A stretch of 8,393 bases of DNA from Candidatus Krumholzibacteriia bacterium (lineage in GTDB: Bacteria; Krumholzibacteriota; Krumholzibacteriia; Krumholzibacteriales; Krumholzibacteriaceae). A program made the translations under genes and the position numbers. Where the stretch lies: the NCBI GenBank assembly GCA_028706585.1, contig JAQTVX010000075.1, positions 1-8,393 on the forward strand. Direction: 5' to 3'. The notes under the pieces were generated by a model, which was not told the DNA's origin, searched no databases, and was given only the letters and a program-made list of their open reading frames with translations. Positions 1 through 8,393 of the stretch are shown here, one piece after another (position 1 is the stretch's first letter; every line of letters begins with the position of its first letter).

Positions 1-1304
1 CGCCGGCCCCCAGGAGAGGCGAGATCCTATATCGCCTCGCTCAGGTGCTCATGGCCCGCAAGGAGGAATGCGCCCGTCTGATGACGAGGGAAATGGGCAA
101 GATCATAAAGGAAACGCGCGGCGACGTTCAGGAGGGGATCGATACAGCCTTTTACGCAGCCGGCGAGGGACGCAGGCTTTTCGGCGATACGTGTCCGGTC
201 GAGCTTCCGAACAAGTTCGGGATGTCCGTCAGACAGCCGATCGGCGTGTGCGGTCTGATCACGCCGTGGAACTTTCCGATGGCCATTGCGACGTGGAAGA
301 TGTTTCCGGCGCTCATCTGCGGTAACACGGTGGTTTTGAAGCCGGCGAGCGATACTCCGGCGTCCGCGGCCAAGCTGGTCGAGGCCGTGGCGGAAGCGGG
401 CGTTCCGGCCGGCGTCGTGAATCTCGTGCACGGAACGGGGAGCGGCGTTGGAACCCCGCTGGTCGAGCATCCGGGCGTCCGCCTCATCTCGTTTACCGGA
501 TCGTCGGCCGCCGGGAAAGATATCGCGGCGCGCTGCGGCAAGCAGCTCAAAAGACTCTCCCTGGAGCTCGGCGGAAAGAACGCGCAGATTGTAATGGCGG
601 ATGCCGACCTCGATCTCGCTCTCGAGGGCGTTCTATGGGGTGCGTTCGGAACGGCCGGACAGCGATGCACGGCGACGTCGCGCCTCATTCTGCACACGCC
701 CATCAAGGAGAAGTTCCTCGGGATGCTTGTGGAACGCACCAAGAAGATCCGCATTGGGAACGGCCTCGATGAGGTGATCGAGATGGGTCCGCTCGTCAAC
801 GAGGGTCAGCGCGAGACCGTAAGGAAGTATGTCGAGATCGGCAGGAAAGAGGCGAAGCTGCTCTGCGGCGGAAATCCGCTCACGACGGGACCGCACCGCA
901 ATGGATGGTTTTTCGAACCGACGATCTTCGACGATGTGGCCCCGGACGCGCGAATCGCGCAGGAAGAGATCTTCGGGCCGGTTCTCTCCGTTCTCGAGGC
1001 GTCAGACCTCGATACGGCCGTTCGGATCCTGAACAACACGCGCTACGGGCTTTCGAGCTCCATCTACACGAGAGACGTCAACGGCGCTTTCAGGGCCATC
1101 CGGGATATCGAGGCGGGCATCACCTACGTCAATGGGCCTACGATAGGGGCTGAGGTGCAGCTGCCCTTTGGAGGGGTGAAGGATACCGGAAACGGGCATC
1201 GGGAGGCTTCGCATACGGTTCTCGACACCTTCAGCGAATGGAAATCCGTGTACGTCGACTACAGTGGAAGGCTCCAGAAGGCCCAGATCGATACGAGCGA
1301 ATGA
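1..1304 (+). CDS. Aldehyde dehydrogenase family protein, 5'-truncated by window edge
   Basis: This is an NAD(P)-dependent aldehyde dehydrogenase that oxidises an aldehyde or semialdehyde to the acid in the cytoplasm. The reading frame is open from base 3 upstream of the first in-frame ATG (45), and those codons read PAPRRGEILYRLAQVL, a normal internal ALDH segment. The gene therefore starts before the window; 433 residues are visible and about 50 N-terminal ones are missing compared with the usual 480-500. Visible motifs in order: TPWNFP (oxyanion Asn), the cofactor loop VLKPASDTP, FTGSSAAG, the general-base Glu in LELGGKN (codon 564-566), and the nucleophile Cys in GTAGQRCTATSR (codon 666-668), 34 residues after the Glu as usual. 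EEIFGPV and LPFGGVKDTG follow. The substrate cannot be read from sequence; semialdehyde-type enzymes look closest. The position normally occupied by Glu in KxxE is Ser, which hints at NADP tolerance. The family call is very secure. Confidence 0.96.
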   Translation, partial: PAPRRGEILYRLAQVLMARKEECARLMTREMGKIIKETRGDVQEGIDTAFYAAGEGRRLFGDTCPVELPNKFGMSVRQPIGVCGLITPWNFPMAIATWKMFPALICGNTVVLKPASDTPASAAKLVEAVAEAGVPAGVVNLVHGTGSGVGTPLVEHPGVRLISFTGSSAAGKDIAARCGKQLKRLSLELGGKNAQIVMADADLDLALEGVLWGAFGTAGQRCTATSRLILHTPIKEKFLGMLVERTKKIRIGNGLDEVIEMGPLVNEGQRETVRKYVEIGRKEAKLLCGGNPLTTGPHRNGWFFEPTIFDDVAPDARIAQEEIFGPVLSVLEASDLDTAVRILNNTRYGLSSSIYTRDVNGAFRAIRDIEAGITYVNGPTIGAEVQLPFGGVKDTGNGHREASHTVLDTFSEWKSVYVDYSGRLQKAQIDTSE

Positions 1305-1396
1305 ACGTCGCGCCGCGCGAGCCGTTACGGTGCGGCCGCGGTCGAGAAATTGGCGGTGGCCGGGAAGGTGCCCCCGTGGAGAAGAAGGATGTCGGC
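1305..1396 (+). other. Gap between aldehyde dehydrogenase and DUF4438 gene
   Basis: These 92 bases form the only sizeable gap in the first cluster. They are very GC-rich and include a GCGGCCGC palindrome near 1332. I find no hairpin followed by a T-run and no convincing -35/-10 pair. The downstream frame is open across the gap, starting with an ATG at 1301 that overlaps the upstream stop, but the encoded stretch is a low-complexity Arg/Gly-rich peptide that looks non-coding. Confidence 0.4.
1384..1390 (+). promoter_or_regulatory. Ribosome binding site deciding the DUF4438 start
   Basis: A purine-rich GAAGGAT sequence, inside a longer run GGAGAAGAAGGA (1378-1389), sits seven bases before the ATG at 1397. 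This supports that start over the upstream in-frame ATGs at 1238 and 1301 and a GTG at 1376. Confidence 0.6.
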
Positions 1397-2317
1397 ATGT
1401 TGAGAACAAATGCGCCCAATTGCGTTATCAAATCGGTTCTCGGGGGGATCTCCCACCCGCGGATTTCCCTCAAGAATCCCTACCTCGTCGACTCGGATGG
1501 CGATATCCACGTGCTTCCCGGCGTCGGAGGAATCACCTACAACGCCGCCATCGGAGATTCGGCGTTCAATTTCGCGGGCGATCACGTCGAGCCTGGAGTC
1601 AGCATCACGCTCGACGAGAAGGACAGGGACGGGGCGAGTCTCGGGGCGCTGTGCGTTCTCTCGTGCATCGGAAACGAAGCGCGCGTGGTGAGCGGCGAAG
1701 CGATCCATGCGCGAGGCTTCGTGACGGGGAAGCACGGCGGCGTCGAGCACGTCATCATCGATTTTGCTCCATCGGTGCTGGATAAGCTCGTTATCGGCGA
1801 TCGCGTCCAGATCAGGGCGTGCGGGCAGGGGCTGGAGCTGAAGGATTTTCCAGACGTCCAGCTCATGAGTATCGATCCGGATCTGTTGCAGAGAATGGGT
1901 ATCGTCATCCAGAACAGCCAGATTATTGTGCCGGTGACGCATGTTATTCCGGCTTCGATCATGGGATCGGGCACGGGATCGCGGCACAGTTTCAGCGGAG
2001 ATTACGACATTCAGGTATCGGACAGAGATCTGGTGCAGAAGCACGGTTTGCAGAGTCTGCGTCTCGGCGACGTCATCGCGATCAGGGATGCCGACTGCCG
2101 GTTTGGACGATCGATCAGGACGGACGCGATCTCGATAGGTGTCATCGTCCACGCCTCATGCGTTGTCAGCGGGCACGGCCCTGGCGTGACCGTGATCATG
2201 ACGACGGCGAAGAGGCAAATCGTTCCCAAATTGGAGCAGGAGGCGAACATTGCGAGCTATCTCGGCATCGGCCGATTCCATCGGCCCTCTTCGGACGGTC
2301 GCAGGAGGCGTCGATAG
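1397..2317 (+). CDS. DUF4438 domain-containing protein
   Basis: This 306-residue soluble protein resembles the DUF4438 family, typified as I recall it by Thermotoga maritima TM1086; no function is established that I know of. There is no signal peptide or membrane segment. Glycine-rich motifs run along its whole length: GVGGITYNAAIGD (42-54), GKHGGVEH (111-118), GDRVQIRACGQGLEL (134-148), IPASIMGSGTGS (184-195), GDYDIQ (201-206), IRDADCRFGRSI (229-240) and GHGPGVTVIMT (259-269). The repeated short beta-strand and glycine-turn pattern suggests a compact beta-rich fold, an inference. It ends in six arginines that look like a non-conserved tail. The frame is open back to 1238, inside the dehydrogenase gene, but ATG 1397 is chosen because family-like sequence begins there and an AAGGA lies seven bases upstream. 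The HD hydrolase gene follows after 18 nt, so the two are probably co-expressed. The family call rests on remembered motif resemblance. Confidence 0.85.
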   Translation: MLRTNAPNCVIKSVLGGISHPRISLKNPYLVDSDGDIHVLPGVGGITYNAAIGDSAFNFAGDHVEPGVSITLDEKDRDGASLGALCVLSCIGNEARVVSGEAIHARGFVTGKHGGVEHVIIDFAPSVLDKLVIGDRVQIRACGQGLELKDFPDVQLMSIDPDLLQRMGIVIQNSQIIVPVTHVIPASIMGSGTGSRHSFSGDYDIQVSDRDLVQKHGLQSLRLGDVIAIRDADCRFGRSIRTDAISIGVIVHASCVVSGHGPGVTVIMTTAKRQIVPKLEQEANIASYLGIGRFHRPSSDGRRRRR

Positions 2318-2322
2318 CTCGG

Positions 2323-2328
2323 AAGGAG
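2323..2328 (+). promoter_or_regulatory. Ribosome binding site of the HD gene
   Basis: AAGGAG lies seven bases before the ATG at 2336, in the 18-nt gap after the DUF4438 stop. It is a near-consensus Shine-Dalgarno sequence and fixes the start of the HD gene. Confidence 0.7.
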
Positions 2329-2335
2329 CATACGA

Positions 2336-2890
2336 ATGAAGGACTGGAAGAAGATATTCCCGGAGCTCGCCTGGATCGGCGACGTCTCGCTGGTACAGAA
2401 GGTGGCGAAGGTTTGGGACGAGGCGTACGAGCGTGGGGGCTGGAAAGGGGACGACATCGACTCTGTTCCGTTCACTCTCCTCGTGGGAGAGACGAAGATC
2501 ACGCTCGTCGAACATACTCGACTCGTGACGAGTCTATGCAGGGCGATAGCCGAGACGATGAAGAACGTCGGCGGCATCGCGCTCAACAACGATCACCTCA
2601 TAGCGGGCGCGCTTCTTCACGACGTCGGCAAGCTCCTTGAGTATCGAAGAACGGCGGACGGATTTCAGGTGTCACGCAGCGGCAAGCTGCTGCGCCATCC
2701 GCTTTCGGGAATGGGGCTCGCCATGAAGGGAGATCTGCCCGAGGACGTCTATCACATCATCGCCGTCCACTCGCGCGAAGGGGAAGGATCGTACAGGAGC
2801 CCCGAGGCGATAGCCCTCCATCACGCCGATTTCATCGCCTTCGAGACAATCAAGGCGATGGGAGGAGGAGCTGCCTCAGGCAAGAAATGA
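2336..2890 (+). CDS. HD-domain metal-dependent phosphohydrolase
   Basis: This 184-residue cytoplasmic protein is a single HD-superfamily hydrolase domain. The family uses His/Asp-bound metal ions to cleave phosphate esters, often of nucleotides; the substrate here is unknown. The likely metal ligands are all present in order: H60 in LVEHTRLV, H95-D96 in LLHDVGKL, H121 in LRHPLSG, H145 in AVHSREGEG and D165 in LHHADF, with H162-H163 beside it. This H-HD-H-H-D layout matches the six-ligand, two-metal subgroup (YqeK-like, PgpH-like and HD-GYP enzymes), not the one-metal subgroup. It lacks a GYP motif and any sensor domain, so a cyclic-di-GMP phosphodiesterase role is not supported. A short N-terminal segment (1-50) with aromatic residues precedes the domain and I do not recognise it. 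Its stop overlaps the start of the protease gene by four bases. The domain call is strong; the reaction is open. Confidence 0.9.
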   Translation: MKDWKKIFPELAWIGDVSLVQKVAKVWDEAYERGGWKGDDIDSVPFTLLVGETKITLVEHTRLVTSLCRAIAETMKNVGGIALNNDHLIAGALLHDVGKLLEYRRTADGFQVSRSGKLLRHPLSGMGLAMKGDLPEDVYHIIAVHSREGEGSYRSPEAIALHHADFIAFETIKAMGGGAASGKK

Positions 2891-4656
2891 GCGCGCGCAT
2901 CATCGGCAGAATTGTCCTCGGCATTTTCATCTGCACGGCGCTGGCGCTCCCCGGTGTCGGAGCGGCTGGAATCGGCGCGCGAGCGGGGAGGAACATTCCC
3001 CGCGGCGGCGATCCAGGCTCCTTGCTGAAATGTTCACCGCGTCTTCAAAGGCTCCTTGCCTCGAGCGATTCCGGCGACACTGTCGCAGTCTGGATCTTTC
3101 TCTCCGATCGCGGGGGGGCGGAGAAAGTCGGGAGAGATCCCTGCCTGTCGCCTCGCTCGGCGAGCCGGCGCCTATTGAGAGGCGGCGCTGAAACCGACGA
3201 GCATGACCTTCCAGTCAATCGAGGCTATATCGATTCGCTCCGCAGCCGAGTGGTGAGGCTGCGTCATGTCTCGCGGTACTTCAACGCTGTGAGCGCCGAC
3301 GTGGATTCCCGCTGGATCGGCGCCCTGTGCGCGTGTGATTTCGTGAGATCGCTGGATCGTATCGCTTCGGGCGGCTCCCCTGCTCCTCCTATCGATTATC
3401 AGACTGACCCCTACTCCTCAGCCCAGGGGTCCGAAGATTATCAGATCGACTATGGCGCCAGCTACGACCAGCTGAATCAGATCGGCACAATCGAGCTTCT
3501 CGAGGAGGGTTACAATGGGTCGGGGGCGGTCTCGGGGCAGTCGCCCGTACTGATCGCGATTCTCGACACCGGCTTCAAGATCGAACACGAGGCGCTGGCG
3601 GACGTTCAAATCGAGGCGCAGTGGGATTTCGTGCAGGGGGACTCGGTCGTATCGAACCAGGACGGTGATGCGTCGGATCAGGATTATCATGGCACGACCG
3701 TCCTCGGCATCATCGCCGGCCACGCGGAAGGGAGCCTCATCGGGCCGGCGTGGGGTGCGAGATACCTTCTCGCGAAGACCGAGATCGTCACCGTCGAAGA
3801 ACCGATCGAGGAGGATCATTGGATCGCTGGAATAGAGTGGGCGGACAGCGCCGGCGCCGATATCGTCACGAGTTCGCTCGGATACTCTAATTGGTATACG
3901 AACGAAGAGCTCAACGGGGATTCGGCGCTCTGCACGGTTGCGGCGGACATCGCCGTATCGCACGGCATCGTCGTCGTCAATTCCGCGGGAAACAGGGGGG
4001 CCGCCGGGCTCGTTGCCCCCGCCGACGGGGACAGCGTGCTCGCGATCGGAGCGGTCGACGCAAGCGGCACCATAGCGTACTTCAGTTCCCGCGGCCCGAC
4101 GGCGGACGGCCGGATCAAGCCCGACTTCACGGCGAGAGGGGTCAAGGCTCTGAGCGTGTCGTATTCGGATCTATCGGCGTACGGCCTATACTCCGGGACA
4201 TCCTACGCGGCGCCCATCACGGCAGGAATGTGCGCGCTTCTTCTCGAGGCGCACCCGGAATGGAACGCAATCGAGTTGCGCGATGCGCTGCGCGCCACCT
4301 CATCGAAGAGTGCTTCTCCCGACAACACGTACGGGTGGGGGATCCCGAACGCCGCGCTCGCTTCGGAATATGAGGGCTCATTCACTCAAACTGCGGGGGC
4401 CTTTCCGAACCCGTTTAACAGGGAGACGAACGTCATGCTGTCGCTTGCCTCTCTGGCGCCCATGACGGTCAGGGTCTATGATTGCAGGGGGATCGCCATA
4501 AGGACGCTCGCCAAAGGCAGGCCGGCGCAGCAATCCTTTACGCTCACGTGGGACGGGAGGAACGACCGCGGCGAGCGCTCCGCGAGCGGCGTATATTTTC
4601 TCCGCATCGAGTCTCCGGGTCTCAGCAAGACCGTCAAGGTAATTCTCTTGCGCTGA
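2887..4656 (+). CDS. Secreted S8 (subtilisin-like) serine protease with C-terminal FlgD-like sorting domain
   Basis: This 589-residue precursor is an exported subtilase. Residues 1-27 form a Sec signal peptide: SAR-R basic start, hydrophobic IVLGIFICTALAL, and a likely cut near GVGAA. Residues about 45-165 resemble the propeptide of FCB-group subtilases (VAVWIFLSD, then SRYFNAVSADVD). A linker with YGASYDQLNQIG leads into the catalytic domain (about 218-495). The triad is D227 in AILDTGF, H268 in YHGTTVLG and S439 in YSGTSYAAP, with oxyanion N369 in NSAGNRG, so it should be active. Residues 503-589 form a FlgD/Ig-like domain starting AGAFPNPFN and ending SGVYFLRIES...KTVKVILLR, the type that directs type IX-like sorting or surface attachment. 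The gene is translationally coupled to the HD gene by an ATGA overlap (2887-2890), although one product is cytoplasmic and the other exported. The natural substrate cannot be told. Confidence 0.95.
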   Translation: MSARIIGRIVLGIFICTALALPGVGAAGIGARAGRNIPRGGDPGSLLKCSPRLQRLLASSDSGDTVAVWIFLSDRGGAEKVGRDPCLSPRSASRRLLRGGAETDEHDLPVNRGYIDSLRSRVVRLRHVSRYFNAVSADVDSRWIGALCACDFVRSLDRIASGGSPAPPIDYQTDPYSSAQGSEDYQIDYGASYDQLNQIGTIELLEEGYNGSGAVSGQSPVLIAILDTGFKIEHEALADVQIEAQWDFVQGDSVVSNQDGDASDQDYHGTTVLGIIAGHAEGSLIGPAWGARYLLAKTEIVTVEEPIEEDHWIAGIEWADSAGADIVTSSLGYSNWYTNEELNGDSALCTVAADIAVSHGIVVVNSAGNRGAAGLVAPADGDSVLAIGAVDASGTIAYFSSRGPTADGRIKPDFTARGVKALSVSYSDLSAYGLYSGTSYAAPITAGMCALLLEAHPEWNAIELRDALRATSSKSASPDNTYGWGIPNAALASEYEGSFTQTAGAFPNPFNRETNVMLSLASLAPMTVRVYDCRGIAIRTLAKGRPAQQSFTLTWDGRNDRGERSASGVYFLRIESPGLSKTVKVILLR

Positions 4657-4677
4657 TAGTTTCATCGGCATTTTCCA

Positions 4678-4708
4678 TTGGCATTTCCGCTCCATTTGGG
4701 ATTAGAAT
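4678..4708 (+). promoter_or_regulatory. Candidate sigma70-type promoter for ppdK
   Basis: TTGGCA (4678-4683) differs from the -35 consensus at one base and TAGAAT (4703-4708) from the -10 consensus at one base. The spacing is 19 bases, longer than the ideal 17, so the match is only suggestive. Its place in the AT-rich gap between the protease and ppdK is what makes it plausible. Confidence 0.3.
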
Positions 4709-4714
4709 TGCAGC

Positions 4715-4733
4715 GCGCGGCTTCATGCCGTGC
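4715..4733 (+). other. Short hairpin in the ppdK leader
   Basis: GCGCGGC (4715-4721) can pair with GCCGTGC (4727-4733) across a TTCAT loop, giving seven pairs of which one is G-U. No T-run follows, so it is not a classical terminator. It would lie at or near the 5' end of a transcript from the candidate promoter. It may be chance in GC-rich DNA. Confidence 0.3.
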
Positions 4734-4765
4734 TGGTGGTGCAACTCGTTGATAAATTGCCAGAT

Positions 4766-4772
4766 AGGAGGT
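4766..4772 (+). promoter_or_regulatory. Perfect Shine-Dalgarno deciding a TTG start for ppdK
   Basis: AGGAGGT (4766-4772) is a full match to the anti-Shine-Dalgarno consensus and lies five bases before a TTG at 4778. In the longer open frame starting with GTG at 4730 this site would be inside the gene, so it argues for the TTG start. Confidence 0.8.
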
Positions 4773-4777
4773 CTCCA

Positions 4778-7522
<2,745 letters not shown>

Positions 7523-7577
7523 GGCGCTCCTTTCATTCGCTTCCGCGCCAGGCGCGCGGCGCCAAAGGAGGTTCGCG
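7523..7577 (+). other. Short gap between ppdK and the DUF4388 gene
   Basis: These 55 bases contain overlapping GC-rich inverted repeats, for instance CGCGC (7544-7548) pairing with GCGCG (7552-7556) across three bases, and a GGCGCC palindrome just before the ribosome binding site. No T-run follows, so I do not call a terminator. A structured spacer that lowers read-through or modulates translation is possible but unproven. Confidence 0.3.
7564..7572 (+). promoter_or_regulatory. Strong ribosome binding site of the DUF4388 gene
   Basis: AAAGGAGGT (7564-7572) is a perfect Shine-Dalgarno sequence five bases before the ATG at 7578, the same arrangement as for ppdK. It fixes the start and predicts efficient translation. 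Confidence 0.8.
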
Positions 7578-8072
7578 ATGGATCTCGGAGGGGACCTTTC
7601 GATAATCGAGCCTTCGGTCGCGTTTCAGATAATGAGCTTCGCCGGGCTCACCGGCGAGCTCAAGCTCGTAACGGCCGACAACGTGGCGAGCTTCTATTTC
7701 AAGGAGGGCGGGCTCATCTACGCCACGATCGATACGCGGAGGAAGAAGCTGGGGAGATTCCTCATCGAGAAGGGATGGATCACGGAAGAGCAGCTCAACA
7801 AGGTGCTCCGCGAGTACGCGCCGAAGGAGAAGTACGGCCGCATCGGGCACGCGCTGATCGCGCGGGGGTATCTAGACTACAACTCCCTCGCCTCCGCTAT
7901 CCAGGAGCAGATGAAAGAGGTTGTTTACGAGGTGCTCTCGTGGAAGAAGGGGCAGTTCATCTTCTTCAAAGGCATACTTCCGCAGGATGAGGATATCCTT
8001 CTCGACGTCAAGCTCGACCACCTGATACTCGAAGGATTGAAGCGACTCGACGAGGCCAAGGATCCCCAGTGA
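7578..8072 (+). CDS. DUF4388 (PATAN-like) domain protein with GspE-N-like C-terminal part
   Basis: This 164-residue soluble protein has no signal peptide or membrane segment. Residues 1-55 match the DUF4388/PATAN pattern: GDLSIIEPSVAFQIMSFAGLTGELKL, then FYFKEGGLIYATI. This domain is known from PatA-type response regulators and many uncharacterised signalling or motility-linked proteins. Residues about 56-130 (LGRFLIEKGWITEEQLNKVL, then RIGHALIARGYLD and a helix ending in SWKKGQFIFF) resemble the N-terminal helical domain of type II/IV pilus ATPases (GspE/PilB) that often accompanies DUF4388. There is no receiver, kinase or ATPase domain, so it probably works through a partner. A cytoplasmic regulatory or adaptor role is inferred. 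It follows ppdK after 55 nt and its TGA overlaps the next ATG by one base, which suggests joint expression with the envelope gene downstream. The domain call is fairly sure; the function is unknown. Confidence 0.88.
   Translation: MDLGGDLSIIEPSVAFQIMSFAGLTGELKLVTADNVASFYFKEGGLIYATIDTRRKKLGRFLIEKGWITEEQLNKVLREYAPKEKYGRIGHALIARGYLDYNSLASAIQEQMKEVVYEVLSWKKGQFIFFKGILPQDEDILLDVKLDHLILEGLKRLDEAKDPQ
8058..8062 (+). promoter_or_regulatory. Ribosome binding site of the last gene
   Basis: AAGGA (8058-8062), inside the end of the DUF4388 gene, lies nine bases before the ATG at 8072. It supports that start together with the signal peptide that begins there. Confidence 0.5.
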
Positions 8073-8393
8073 TGAAACGCCTTATCGCTCCGCTTCTCAT
8101 CTCGTGCTTCATCGCTTCTCAGGGCGCTGCTCAATCAGAACGTTCTTCGGACGTTCCCCGGTCACTGGCCGCCGGTGGCACGTTTGTCTCTCTAGCCGAC
8201 GATGCCTCGGCGCTCTTCGTGAATCCCGCAGGGACGATGGCGGCTTCTGATCCCGCGGCCTACCTCGATTACTCCGAGCCGCCTTGGAGCGATGTAGCAC
8301 GCGAATCGAGGCTCGCCGTTACGGGGGCGGCGCGGCGAATGGGCTTTGCCTTGGGGTGGTACCGCTTCGGCTCTGATGCAGGTTCTTTCGATC
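8072..8393 (+). CDS. Probable outer-membrane beta-barrel (PorV/FadL-like), 3'-truncated by window edge
   Basis: The frame is open from ATG 8072 to the window end (107 complete codons). It starts MKRLIAPLLISCFIASQGAAQ, a short signal peptide probably cut after GAAQ or nearby. LISC also fits a lipobox, so a lipoprotein cannot be ruled out. The mature N-terminus RSLAAGGTFVSLADDASALFVNPAGTM is the typical opening of PorV/FadL/UPF0164-type outer-membrane proteins of the FCB group, where a glycine-rich strand is followed by ADDA-A-F-NPAG. The later stretch VTGAARRMGFALGWYRFG looks like amphipathic beta-strands with aromatic ends. The ATG overlaps the TGA of the DUF4388 gene by one base (TGATG), so translation is likely coupled. 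Most of the barrel lies outside the window, so the exact family (transport, PorV-like shuttle or other) stays open. Confidence 0.82.
   Translation, partial: MKRLIAPLLISCFIASQGAAQSERSSDVPRSLAAGGTFVSLADDASALFVNPAGTMAASDPAAYLDYSEPPWSDVARESRLAVTGAARRMGFALGWYRFGSDAGSFD

Larger units (their letters stand above)
4657..4777 (+). other. Intergenic region before ppdK
   Basis: This 121-nt gap is clearly more AT-rich than the genes either side, mainly at 4657-4710. It holds an imperfect direct repeat (GGCATTTTCCATT at 4667-4679 and GGCATTTCCGCTCCATTT at 4680-4697), a weak candidate promoter, a short hairpin and the ppdK ribosome binding site. I see no stem followed by a T-run that would terminate the protease transcript. 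Confidence 0.6.

Noticed and set aside
1325..2152. A 275-codon minus-strand frame opposite DUF4438
   Set aside because: The translation is rich in Asp, Arg and His without a family pattern, while the + strand carries a conserved-looking protein. It is a shadow frame.
1819..2640. A 273-codon + strand frame spanning the DUF4438/HD junction
   Set aside because: It overlaps two better-supported genes out of frame and has Arg/Gly-rich, low-complexity content with no motif.
2336..4656. HD hydrolase plus subtilase as a phage-defence module
   Set aside because: The protease has a signal peptide and sorting domain, so it acts outside the cell, and there is no nucleotide cyclase, sensor or effector nearby. 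The neighbours are housekeeping genes.
7544..7563. A possible rho-independent terminator after ppdK
   Set aside because: There are short GC inverted repeats, but no T-run follows and a ribosome binding site comes directly after. This is not enough for a terminator.
8109..8300. A 63-codon minus-strand frame near the right edge
   Set aside because: The + strand here carries a signal peptide and a PorV/FadL-like N-terminus with a good start; the minus frame has no motif.

Overview
The window is a GC-rich bacterial stretch of about 8.4 kb in which every supportable gene lies on the + strand. It holds seven genes: an aldehyde dehydrogenase cut by the left edge, a DUF4438 protein, an HD-domain phosphohydrolase, a secreted subtilisin-like (S8) protease with a C-terminal FlgD-like sorting domain, pyruvate phosphate dikinase (PPDK), a DUF4388/PATAN-domain protein, and the start of a probable outer-membrane protein cut by the right edge. 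I see no rRNA, tRNA, CRISPR array, insertion sequence or phage gene.

Organism: the protease ends in a PNPFN-type C-terminal domain, and the last gene encodes a short signal peptide followed by a PorV/FadL-like N-terminus. Together these suggest a diderm bacterium of the FCB superphylum or a related uncultured phylum, for example Candidatus Eisenbacteria or Latescibacteria. This is inference from protein architecture and GC content, not a placement.

Layout: 1-1304 aldehyde dehydrogenase; 1397-2317 DUF4438; 2336-2890 HD hydrolase; 2887-4656 S8 protease. The last three are tightly packed (18-nt gap, then a 4-nt ATGA overlap) and look co-transcribed, possibly with the dehydrogenase 92 nt upstream. 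A 121-nt gap (4657-4777), visibly more AT-rich than its surroundings, separates them from PPDK and holds a weak candidate promoter and a small hairpin. PPDK (4778-7522) is best read as starting at a TTG codon five bases after a perfect AGGAGGT. It is followed after 55 nt by the DUF4388 gene (7578-8072), whose stop codon overlaps the ATG of the truncated outer-membrane gene by one base.

How the genes work together: PPDK and the aldehyde dehydrogenase belong to central carbon metabolism, the protease and the last gene to the envelope or exterior. The DUF4438-HD pair and the DUF4388 protein are uncharacterised. No gene set here forms a recognisable defence or mobile system. The items most worth following are the DUF4438-HD-protease cluster, the HD protein's complete six-ligand metal set, the Ser in the dehydrogenase's cofactor motif, and the DUF4388 protein joined to a GspE-N-like segment.
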